Translations under genes and position numbers: made by a program
The notes under the pieces: model-generated
What the model was told of the DNA's origin: nothing
The model's database searches: none
Seen by the model: only the letters and a program-made list of their open reading frames with translations
Source: UBA2128 sp964534955
Lineage (GTDB): Bacteria > Fidelibacterota > Marinisomatia > Marinisomatales > UBA2128
Direction of reading: 5' to 3'
Assembly: GCA_964534955.1 (NCBI GenBank)
Contig: CAZHRR010000065.1
Coordinates: forward strand, 1 to 12,306
Length of the DNA stretch: 12,306 nt
Shown: positions 1 through 6,426 of the stretch, one piece after another
Numbering within the stretch: the first letter of the stretch is position 1
Layout of the letters: every line of letters starts with the position of its first letter

Positions 1-888
1 AACCCTCATCAGCAGGCGGCCGCTTACAAGGCACCTATTGCGACCGGTACGAATATCCTGAATGCCACGATTCATCAGGGCAAAAAGCTCTCTTATAATA
101 ACATCATGGATGCTGACGGCGCTCTCAACTGCGTGAAGGAATTCACTGAACCGGCTTGTGTAGTGGTAAAACACGCCAATCCGTGCGGCGTCGCTACAGG
201 AGACGATATTACCGACTGCTTTCATCGTGCCTTCAACGCTGACTCCCTCTCGGCCTTTGGCGGTATTGTCGCTCTCAACAGAACATGCACCGCTGAAATC
301 GCCGAAGCTCTCCGGAAGATCTTCATCGAGATTGTGCTGGCACCTGATTTTGAAAGTGGAGCTCTGGAACTATTCGCTAAAAAGAAAAATCTCCGGGTAT
401 TGGAGATCGGTGACTTTGGCGCCCGGAATCCCAACCTGGAATTCAAGTATGTGGATGGCGGGCTTCTGGTTCAGGAGACAGATGTGAACACTATAACACT
501 TGAACACTTAAATACCGTAACAAAGGCAAAGCCGTCAGATCAAAACATGGCTGACATGCTCTTCGGCTGGAAAGTGCTGAAACACGTCAAGTCCAACGGC
601 ATCCTCACCGCCAAAGATAGTACCACTCTCGGCATTGGACCCGGTCAGGTCTCCCGCGTGGATGCTGTGGAAATCGCCATTCGCAAATCAAGTGACAATC
701 TGAACGGCTCCATTCTGGCTTCAGACGCCTTCTTCCCCTTCCGGGACAGCATTGACCGGATTGCGAAGACAGGAATAAAGAGTGTCATCCAACCGGGAGG
801 ATCAATACGAGATAAGGAGGTGATCGCAGCGTGTGATGAACACGGGATTGCTATGGTGTTTACTGGGGTAAGGTGCTTTAAGCATTGA
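1..888 (+). CDS. purH: Bifunctional PurH (AICAR transformylase/IMP cyclohydrolase), C-terminal part; 5' end outside window
   Basis: PurH carries out the last two steps of de novo purine synthesis: formyl transfer from 10-formyl-THF to AICAR, then ring closure to IMP, in the cytoplasm. The frame is open from base 1 and begins with Asn-Pro-His-Gln, the family's GENPHQ motif, so the ATG at 106 is internal (residue 36 of the visible part). About 295 residues are present, covering essentially the whole AICAR transformylase domain. The N-terminal IMP cyclohydrolase domain lies off the left edge. Visible motifs are the catalytic Lys-His pair in VVKHANPCG (residues 55-63), the SAFGGIVALNR block, KHVKSN, SDAFFPFRD and IQPGGSIRD. 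The C-terminus reads TGVRCFKH, where many bacterial homologues have RHFKH or RHFRH; a Cys there is unusual but probably harmless. No frameshift is seen. The identification is very secure. Confidence 0.96.
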   Translation, partial: NPHQQAAAYKAPIATGTNILNATIHQGKKLSYNNIMDADGALNCVKEFTEPACVVVKHANPCGVATGDDITDCFHRAFNADSLSAFGGIVALNRTCTAEIAEALRKIFIEIVLAPDFESGALELFAKKKNLRVLEIGDFGARNPNLEFKYVDGGLLVQETDVNTITLEHLNTVTKAKPSDQNMADMLFGWKVLKHVKSNGILTAKDSTTLGIGPGQVSRVDAVEIAIRKSSDNLNGSILASDAFFPFRDSIDRIAKTGIKSVIQPGGSIRDKEVIAACDEHGIAMVFTGVRCFKH

Positions 889-897
889 TATCGTATT

Positions 898-912
898 TAT
901 GACCAGGTCATA
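898..912. promoter_or_regulatory. 15-base inverted repeat upstream of the M48 peptidase gene, possible operator
   Basis: The sequence is TATGACC-A-GGTCATA, two perfect 7-base arms around one central base. It sits 9 bases after the purH stop and ends 4 bases before the ATG at 917. With a one-base spacer it is poorly suited to an RNA hairpin (at best a 5-bp stem with a 5-base loop) and no T-run follows, so it is not a typical terminator. Its symmetry suits a dimeric DNA-binding protein. The AGG inside it (905-907) is also the only Shine-Dalgarno-like sequence for the downstream gene. No regulator can be named. The operator role is inference from symmetry and position only. Confidence 0.35.
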
Positions 913-916
913 GTAT

Positions 917-2080
917 ATGCTTTATAAATCCAAGTTAAGTCTATTAGCTATTATGATCCTCTTGATATCTTGCTCAGGACTCCCTACCTATGTAAACAGA
1001 TTTCCAAAATACAATCTTTCTCATGATGAAGATGAGCTTTGGCACAAGGCTTCCCAACAGGTTGCTAAACTGAGTAGGATGGGAAAGTTCGAAAGTGTCG
1101 TACAACTTGATAGGGTAATCGACACATTGCTATCAGAGTTTCTATCTCCTGCATCCTTATCACACTTCCCAATCCAAACTAAGATACTTTATTCATCCGA
1201 AACAAATGCTATGGCTTTCGGAAATGGGACAGTTGCAGTTTCTCTTGGTATGGTTGCGTTTTGTAAAAACATGGATATGCTCGCTTGTATCATTGGTCAC
1301 GAAGCTGCCCACCTGAACAATCGAGACGCTTTAGCCTACTACAAAAAAGTTAAGGAACAAGATACGGGATTGATCGTCGGAACTCTCGTCCCCGGTCTGG
1401 ACATATTGGTAACCGTGAGTACTGCCCATCTGTTAGCCGGATTCGGTCGAGAGAAGGAACAAACAGCAGACATATATGCAGTTGAGACCATGTTAAAATT
1501 CGGTTATGATTCAAAACAAAGTATAGAAGTAATCAAGCTGTTCCGGGAATTATCGAAATTCCATCCCACCAATAAACACACATTTCTTGCGAGCCATCCT
1601 ACATACGAATCAAGGATAGAACAGATGTCTCAACTCATTAACAAGAAAGGTCAGAACTTCCTATTTCAATCCAGAACCATTTCAACTATTGATTACAACT
1701 CTTTGGCAGCTTCTTCTCGAAAAAAAGTTTGTAAGCTACTTATACAGGAAAAGAAGTATGACCTCTGCAGGTATCTACTTGATAACTATCCCCATAAAGG
1801 GTGGCATGCCGAAGCAATTCTTTCAGAGGCTGAACTATTGTTGGCAACAAAAGATGATACAACTTCCCTGGTTGATTCTGTTAAAATAATACTAAGTGAA
1901 ATAAAAGAGCCTGAAAAAGTACCAGAATATTATAAAATTGAAGGATTAGCGTTGTACAGAACAAGAAGATTGGCAGAGGCTAAAACTACTTTGGAGCAAT
2001 ACCTAAGCCTATCGGAAAAACCAAAGGATAGGTTGTATATAGAAGGATTAATTGAAGAGTGCAGAACAGATGAGAAATAA
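917..2080 (+). CDS. M48-family zinc metallopeptidase, lipoprotein with TPR-like C-terminus
   Basis: A 387-residue predicted lipoprotein. Residues 1-19 form a signal peptide with a lipobox-like end, Leu-Ile-Ser-Cys, placing the lipidated Cys at 19. The M48 domain spans about 35-240. HEAAH at 128-132 supplies two zinc-binding His and the catalytic Glu; EQTAD at 181-185 supplies the third ligand (Glu181) in the usual ExxAD setting; SHPTYESRI at 226-234 matches the family's conserved SHP block. Residues about 260-387 are helical with at least one TPR-like repeat (about 335-372). M48 peptidases with TPR tails (BepA type) and lipidated ones (LoiP/YggG type) take part in envelope protein quality control; this protein combines both traits. 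By inference it is anchored facing the periplasm. The start at ATG 917 is required by the signal peptide, though its ribosome site is weak. It overlaps the next gene by 11 bases. The substrate is unknown. Confidence 0.88.
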   Translation: MLYKSKLSLLAIMILLISCSGLPTYVNRFPKYNLSHDEDELWHKASQQVAKLSRMGKFESVVQLDRVIDTLLSEFLSPASLSHFPIQTKILYSSETNAMAFGNGTVAVSLGMVAFCKNMDMLACIIGHEAAHLNNRDALAYYKKVKEQDTGLIVGTLVPGLDILVTVSTAHLLAGFGREKEQTADIYAVETMLKFGYDSKQSIEVIKLFRELSKFHPTNKHTFLASHPTYESRIEQMSQLINKKGQNFLFQSRTISTIDYNSLAASSRKKVCKLLIQEKKYDLCRYLLDNYPHKGWHAEAILSEAELLLATKDDTTSLVDSVKIILSEIKEPEKVPEYYKIEGLALYRTRRLAEAKTTLEQYLSLSEKPKDRLYIEGLIEECRTDEK

Positions 2081-2996
2081 ACGAACTATTACACTAATAT
2101 TTATAGCCTTACTATTTGTAGGATGTGTCACGGCACCCAAACCTTACAGGATTTCCATGGAATTCGATCCTGATGCAATCCAAAGCTTGGGTATAATACC
2201 TGGTGAATTTCAATTATTAAGACTAACCGCAGCGAGGTCGGAGCGATATATAGAAGGTGAAGATCAAATAAGATCAATGATAATAGAGGATATCCAAAAT
2301 TTCTTGGAAACCAATAATATTTCGAGTGTCAATCTTGAACCCGACTCTATAGAATTATTACAATTTCCTGATCTCGCTAGGGATATACAAATGATTAGAG
2401 AAGATTTCATCCGAGCCATTAACGAAATACCTAAAAAGGAATATTCAAAGAAAGATCCATACTTAAGTACAACTATTACTCCAGATATTGGTCAATTCGC
2501 TGAAATCTCGAATTCAGAGTACATTCTCTTTTTCTCTGGCAATGGTTGGAATCGAACGAGCGGCAGTATCGCAAAATCAGTAGTAAAATCAGTAATTGTA
2601 GGCATATTAACTAGTGGCAACTATATGCTCGTACCAAAATCTTATGGACTGTCATTATCATTCGTTCTGGCAAATGCCAAATCGTTAAAAGTTGTTTGGT
2701 ATTCATCCAAGACAGAAGAATTAAACCCAGAAGAACCAAAGCACATCAACAGAACCGTAAATAGCCTATTCAAGAACCTTCTTCCGGTAGCAGTTTCAAC
2801 AGAGGGGCAGATCCCTGCCAATACACAATTATCTATCTATACTTCTGATAGAGGTACAGTTTATGGTACTCTACGAGAATATAAATCTGGTATACTGGTA
2901 GTCGAAACCCGAAAAGGTGACATCATCGAAGTACCCATGTCAGTCATCAACTCTGTGCAGGATGCCCATAACTGGAAAGTATATTACGAGCGATGA
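2070..2996 (+). CDS. Predicted lipoprotein of unknown function, possible CsgG/GNA1162-like fold with C-terminal small beta-barrel-like region
   Basis: About 308 residues from ATG 2070, which overlaps the end of the peptidase gene by 11 bases. An in-frame TTG at 2052 would add six residues; I prefer the ATG because it gives a compact signal peptide. The signal peptide (1-18) ends in Leu-Phe-Val-Gly before Cys19, a good lipobox. I do not recognise the family with confidence. A stretch at about 150-212 has YILFFSG, then a Gly-rich hydrophobic segment, then FVLANAKSLKVVWYSS. That pattern recalls outer-membrane lipoproteins of the CsgG/GNA1162/DUF4136 kind, where a strand reading 'variable-D-A-x-x-G-x-x-x-W' precedes the C-terminal helix. 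Residues about 250-308 look like a separate small beta domain (GTVYGTLREYKSGILVVETR, then KGDIIEVPMSVINSV). Close overlap suggests co-translation and shared function with the peptidase. GC is low (about 30% in sampled lines). Confidence 0.8.
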   Translation: MRNKRTITLIFIALLFVGCVTAPKPYRISMEFDPDAIQSLGIIPGEFQLLRLTAARSERYIEGEDQIRSMIIEDIQNFLETNNISSVNLEPDSIELLQFPDLARDIQMIREDFIRAINEIPKKEYSKKDPYLSTTITPDIGQFAEISNSEYILFFSGNGWNRTSGSIAKSVVKSVIVGILTSGNYMLVPKSYGLSLSFVLANAKSLKVVWYSSKTEELNPEEPKHINRTVNSLFKNLLPVAVSTEGQIPANTQLSIYTSDRGTVYGTLREYKSGILVVETRKGDIIEVPMSVINSVQDAHNWKVYYER

Positions 2997-3091
2997 TAAA
3001 TAGTCATTTAGTTCTAAATAGTAATTAAGTAGTTGTTAAACCTATAGGCACCATCTTTAATAAATAAGAATGGGGTGTTTCAAACACTATA
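2997..3091. other. Convergent intergenic gap without a convincing terminator
   Basis: These 95 AT-rich bases separate the plus-strand lipoprotein pair from the minus-strand operon, so both transcription units end here. There are two weak dyads: ATTTAG-TT-CTAAAT at 3006-3019 and GTGTTT-C-AAACAC at 3075-3087, plus the 8-base palindrome CCTATAGG at 3041-3048. None has a GC-rich stem followed by a T-run on either strand, so intrinsic termination is not supported. Termination may be Rho-dependent. No coding potential is seen. Confidence 0.5.
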
Positions 3092-4903
3092 TCAACCGAC
3101 AGCATATAACTCCTCGATAATTCCACTGTAGCGATCCTGCACCACATTACGCTTTACCTTCAGTGTAGGCGTAATCTCATCATTGTCCTGATCAAAATCT
3201 TCCTCCAGAATCCGGAACTTCTTTATTGTTTCATATGACGCCAGCTGCTCGTTCAGTCGGGTGATCTCTCGTGTGATACACTCCCGGATTTCATCCTGCT
3301 GAGAAAGGTCTTTCAGGTCTTTGTATATCAATCCCATGTCCCGGGCGAACTTAGTAATTTCATCTTCATCTAATGTCAGAATTCCTACAAGATACTTTCG
3401 CCGGTCCCCAAAAACCGCAAACTGGCTGATATACCGGGAGGTCTTCATAAGATTCTCAATATTTTGCGGAGCCACGTTCTTACCACCGGCAGTGATGATC
3501 AAGTCCTTCTTCCGGTCTGTGATCCAGAGGTAGCCGTCTTCATCCACTCTCCCTATGTCCCCGGAATGCAGCCACCCATCTGCGTTTATGAGTTCAGCGG
3601 TCGCTTCCGGATTCCCTAAGTACCCCTGGCAGACATGATCTCCCCTGGTCAGTATTTCTCCGTCTTCAGCAAGGCGCATCTCAGTCCCCGGCAGTACCTT
3701 CCCAGCAGAGCCTAACCGGTTGTCGTCTGCAAGGTTTACCGAAATCAGGCCTGACGACTCTGTTAATCCATAGACCTCGAACACGTTTAGCCCCATGTTC
3801 TGCATCCACATGAGAATCTCGGGGCTGATGGGCGCACCACCGGAGACCAGAAATTTCAAATTATCGCCCATGAATTTCCGCACCTTGCTCAATGCCAGCC
3901 AGTCAAGTAATAAATGAAGCAGCCTCCGGCCCAGTGGTAACGGTTTATGCACCAAGCGCAAGTCCTTTTCACATCTCCCAATCTTTTCTGCCCAGCGAAA
4001 GACAACCTTCTGAAAGGCGGTAGCATCGTCTATCGCTGTAGTAATCCTGGCATGGAATTTTTCATATACCCGCGGAGTACCAAAATGAAACGTAGGACCT
4101 ACCTCTTTCATATTGAAGAAGAGATCGTCCATACTCTCAGCGAAAGCCGTCTGGGCACCACTGGCCAGCTTGATGAATGATCCCACCATCCGCTCCGCTA
4201 TGTGTGCCATGGGAAGATACGCTACGGAGAGATCCTCCGGGGTTACCTTCATAAAGGACGCAATCCTGCGAGCCATAAACACCACGTTCCCATGGCTCAA
4301 CACTACCCCTTTAGGCGGTCCTGTGGTACCGGAAGTATAGACCACCGTCGCTGTGTCCTCCCGCCTGATGTTCTCTCTGCGGACTGAAACATCATCAACT
4401 CCTGCGGAAAGCCCTTCCAATTCCCGGAGCGGAACAATTCGGCTGTCATCACATTTGTACCGCTCAAAGACGATGGCATTCTTCACGTGAGGAACTCTAT
4501 CCCATATCTTCAGCAGTTTGTCTAACTGCTCCTGATCTTCAAGGAAAATGGCGCTGCACTCTGCATGCCTGATAATGTACTCGCTCTGAGCCGCCGTGTT
4601 TGACTGGTAGATGGGTACGGTCACCGCACCGCAATTCATGATGGCCAGATCAGCTACAACCCATTCCAGCCGGGTAAGAGAAAGAATTGCTACGCGGTCG
4701 CCAGAAGATATACCAATGGAAATGAGTCCTGCGGCAATGGCATCTACGCGGCTCTGGTATTCCCGCCACGTCAGCGGTTTCCACCATCCCTTCTCCTTAT
4801 GATACAGAGCCTCCTTGTCAGGTGTCTGCTGACTCCACCATGAAAGCATTCCCGGCACACTTCGGATTGTCTCCGGAAGCGGCTGACTCACTGACGGCCC
4901 CAT
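3092..4903 (-). CDS. Long-chain-type fatty-acid--CoA ligase (AMP-dependent synthetase, COG1022 group)
   Basis: A 603-residue ANL-superfamily enzyme that activates a carboxylate through an acyl-adenylate to the CoA thioester. Motifs in order: nucleotide loop YTSGTTGPPKG at 189-199; A5-type YGLTESSG at 378-385; SGD at 447-449 with the ribose-binding Asp449; the hinge region DRKKDLI at 463-469; and the A10 lysine in TPTLKVKR (Lys582). The PMAHIAER block (231-238) and GGAPIS (355-360) are typical of the COG1022 long-chain branch rather than the acetyl-CoA synthetase branch. Length fits the family. The ATG at 4903 overlaps the end of livF by 16 bases and lacks a strong Shine-Dalgarno, which points to translational coupling. 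As the last gene of an ABC importer operon, it may activate the imported compound, although chain-length preference cannot be read from sequence. No N-terminal signal peptide is seen, so it is cytoplasmic. Confidence 0.92.
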   Translation of the reverse strand: MGPSVSQPLPETIRSVPGMLSWWSQQTPDKEALYHKEKGWWKPLTWREYQSRVDAIAAGLISIGISSGDRVAILSLTRLEWVVADLAIMNCGAVTVPIYQSNTAAQSEYIIRHAECSAIFLEDQEQLDKLLKIWDRVPHVKNAIVFERYKCDDSRIVPLRELEGLSAGVDDVSVRRENIRREDTATVVYTSGTTGPPKGVVLSHGNVVFMARRIASFMKVTPEDLSVAYLPMAHIAERMVGSFIKLASGAQTAFAESMDDLFFNMKEVGPTFHFGTPRVYEKFHARITTAIDDATAFQKVVFRWAEKIGRCEKDLRLVHKPLPLGRRLLHLLLDWLALSKVRKFMGDNLKFLVSGGAPISPEILMWMQNMGLNVFEVYGLTESSGLISVNLADDNRLGSAGKVLPGTEMRLAEDGEILTRGDHVCQGYLGNPEATAELINADGWLHSGDIGRVDEDGYLWITDRKKDLIITAGGKNVAPQNIENLMKTSRYISQFAVFGDRRKYLVGILTLDEDEITKFARDMGLIYKDLKDLSQQDEIRECITREITRLNEQLASYETIKKFRILEEDFDQDNDEITPTLKVKRNVVQDRYSGIIEELYAVG

Positions 4904-5625
4904 ATTTTCGCTCGTTTGGTATACTTTCCTTTCCCCTCACCTAAGTAAGATTCCCTGACTTTTTCTTCCTCCTTAATAGTCTTGGGCTCACCACTCATGA
5001 ATATTTTACCATTCTTCATCATATAGGCATAGTCTGCAGCTTCCAGAGCAAGATGGATATTCTGTTCCACGAGCAGAATTGTCAGCCCCCTCTCATTCAG
5101 TTTCTTGAGGATCTCCATGATCTCCTGAACCAGTTGCGGCGCCAGTCCCAGAGACGGCTCATCCAAGAGCAGAATTTTCGGCCTCGCCATGAGGGCCCGG
5201 CCGATGGCTAAGATCTGCTGTTCCCCACCAGAAAGAGTACCGGCGTACTGATCAAACCTGACCTTCAAAACGGGGAAATAACTGAACACTTCGTCTAAAC
5301 TTCCATCCGGCTGAGCCTTGTACCCACCCAGTTTAAGATTGTCTGCTACTGACAATTCACTGAATACCATTCGTCCCTGGGGTACATGCACTACTCCCAG
5401 ACGGACAACATCTTCAGGATCAATCCGCTCAATTCGCCGGCCATTAAAAGTGATCTCTCCATACTCAGCCTGAACCACTCCGCTGATAGTCCGCAGAAGG
5501 GTCGTTTTTCCTGCACCATTGGAACCCAGCACAGTGACGAACTGCCCCTGCTTAATGGACATGCTGACGCCGTGCAGTACCTTGATCTTGCCGTAAAAAG
5601 TCTCAACTCCTCGTAGTTCAAGCAT
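4888..5625 (-). CDS. livF: LivF-type ATPase of a branched-chain-amino-acid-type (HAAT) ABC importer
   Basis: One of the two ATPase subunits driving import through LivHM at the inner membrane. With the start chosen here the protein has 245 residues: Walker A GSNGAGKTT at 34-42, signature LSGGEQQ at 131-137, Walker B ILLLDEP at 151-157, and VEQN at 186-189, the LivF form of the H-loop with Gln-Asn after Glu. The opening LELRGVETFYGKIKVLHGV is close to textbook LivF. The frame stays open to ATG 5652, with further ATGs at 5640 and 5625. I choose 5625 because it aligns with family N-termini and has GAAGG 9 bases upstream. It overlaps the livG stop by 8 bases, consistent with coupling. Amino acids are the default substrate of the family, but the neighbouring CoA ligases allow other carboxylates. 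Confidence 0.94.
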   Translation of the reverse strand: MLELRGVETFYGKIKVLHGVSMSIKQGQFVTVLGSNGAGKTTLLRTISGVVQAEYGEITFNGRRIERIDPEDVVRLGVVHVPQGRMVFSELSVADNLKLGGYKAQPDGSLDEVFSYFPVLKVRFDQYAGTLSGGEQQILAIGRALMARPKILLLDEPSLGLAPQLVQEIMEILKKLNERGLTILLVEQNIHLALEAADYAYMMKNGKIFMSGEPKTIKEEEKVRESYLGEGKGKYTKRAKIWGRQ

Positions 5626-6385
5626 CGCCGTTACCTTCATGTCCGTTGCCAAGAAAAACTTCCAATACTTGTGAATCCTTTTTTACCGACTCAGGTTCAC
5701 CTTCAGCCAACAGTTCTCCTGAGTTTAGTACCGCCACACGATCAGAGATACCCATGACTAAACTCATATCATGCTCTACCAGCAACACCGTAATCCCAAG
5801 TTCATCTCGAATATCGGTGATGATCCTCCCGATTTCGATAGTCTCCTGCTCGTTCATACCGGCAGCTGGTTCATCAAGCAGAATGAGTTTGGGCTCAACA
5901 GCAAGAGCCCGTGCCAATTCCACAAGCTTTTGAATACCAAAAGGCATTCCAGCGGGACGGCTCTGTTCGAATCCAGAGATTCCCAAAAAGTCGAGCATCT
6001 CCAGAGCAAGAAACTCCTGCCGCTGTCGCTCAGCTTTGGACACCATGTTCTTCAAAGCCTGTCCCACCGAGACTCTGCCGTGTATGCCCACCAGAACATT
6101 CTCCAGAACGGTCAGATAGGGAAACAGCTCAAGATTCTGGAAGGTTCGAGCAATACCAAGCTCGGCTACCTTATGAGGAGATATGTGGGTGATATCTGCG
6201 CCGTCGAACGTGATTTGCCCCCGCTCGGGAGTAACAAACCCGGAGATGGTATTGAAGAACGTAGTCTTACCAGAACCGTTGGGTCCGATCAGGGCAACTA
6301 TTTCTCTCTTGTCAATAGACAAGGAAAAATTATCCAGTGCAACGAGCCCATCAAAATGGACGTAAATATCCTTTGCTGAAAACAA
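5618..6385 (-). CDS. livG: LivG-type ATPase of the HAAT ABC importer, TTG start
   Basis: The partner ATPase of LivF, 255 residues. Walker A GPNGSGKTT is at 34-42, the Q-loop in TFQNLELF (Gln83), Walker B LILLDEP at 167-173, and a normal H-loop in LLVEHD (His205). The signature is MPFGIQKLVELARAL (147-161), a divergence from LSGGQ that is usual in LivG. The start codon is TTG at 6385-6383; its second to seventh residues align with the canonical LivG opening (LEVKDL-like), and no ATG or GTG lies nearby. The only strong Shine-Dalgarno, GGAGGG (minus strand, 6408-6403), ends 17 bases before the TTG, which is far, and it is also paired in a predicted stem-loop. Translation may therefore be weak or regulated. 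It follows the binding-protein gene after 41 bases and overlaps livF by 8. Confidence 0.94.
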   Translation of the reverse strand: MFSAKDIYVHFDGLVALDNFSLSIDKREIVALIGPNGSGKTTFFNTISGFVTPERGQITFDGADITHISPHKVAELGIARTFQNLELFPYLTVLENVLVGIHGRVSVGQALKNMVSKAERQRQEFLALEMLDFLGISGFEQSRPAGMPFGIQKLVELARALAVEPKLILLDEPAAGMNEQETIEIGRIITDIRDELGITVLLVEHDMSLVMGISDRVAVLNSGELLAEGEPESVKKDSQVLEVFLGNGHEGNGDA

Positions 6386-6402
6386 TATCGAAGCGTTGTC
6401 TT

Positions 6403-6426
6403 CCCTCCGGCAGAACCGGCCGGGGG
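6403..6426 (-). promoter_or_regulatory. GC-rich stem-loop between binding-protein gene and livG, covering the livG ribosome site
   Basis: Directly after the binding-protein stop codon the minus strand reads CCCCCGGC, a 7-base loop CGGTTCT, then GCCGG-A-GGG. CCGGC (6423-6419) pairs with GCCGG (6411-6407), and the outer CCC (6426-6424) can pair with GGG (6405-6403) across a bulged A. No T-run follows, so it is not a standard terminator. Family knowledge: stem-loops at this place in importer operons can protect the binding-protein message from 3' decay and give more binding protein than ATPase. Here the 3' arm also contains GGAGGG, the only Shine-Dalgarno for livG, so folding could limit livG translation. 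The role is inference from the pairing. Confidence 0.55.

Noticed and set aside
885..916. TTGATA at 885-890 considered as a -35 box for the M48 gene
   Set aside because: No -10-like hexamer occurs at 16-18 bases; the nearest candidate, TAGTAT, is 20 bases away.
3006..3019. ATTTAG-TT-CTAAAT after the second lipoprotein gene, considered as a terminator
   Set aside because: It is a weak AT-only stem with a 2-base spacer and no following T-run; such dyads are expected by chance in AT-rich gaps.
3075..3087. GTGTTT-C-AAACAC just after the acyl-CoA ligase stop, considered as an operon terminator
   Set aside because: The loop is too small for the full stem, the stem is AT-rich and no T-run follows on the minus strand.
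5771..6379. A 202-residue open frame on the plus strand, antisense to livG
   Set aside because: It lies wholly inside livG, whose motifs are complete. The product has no recognisable domain and its composition is that of a mirror frame.
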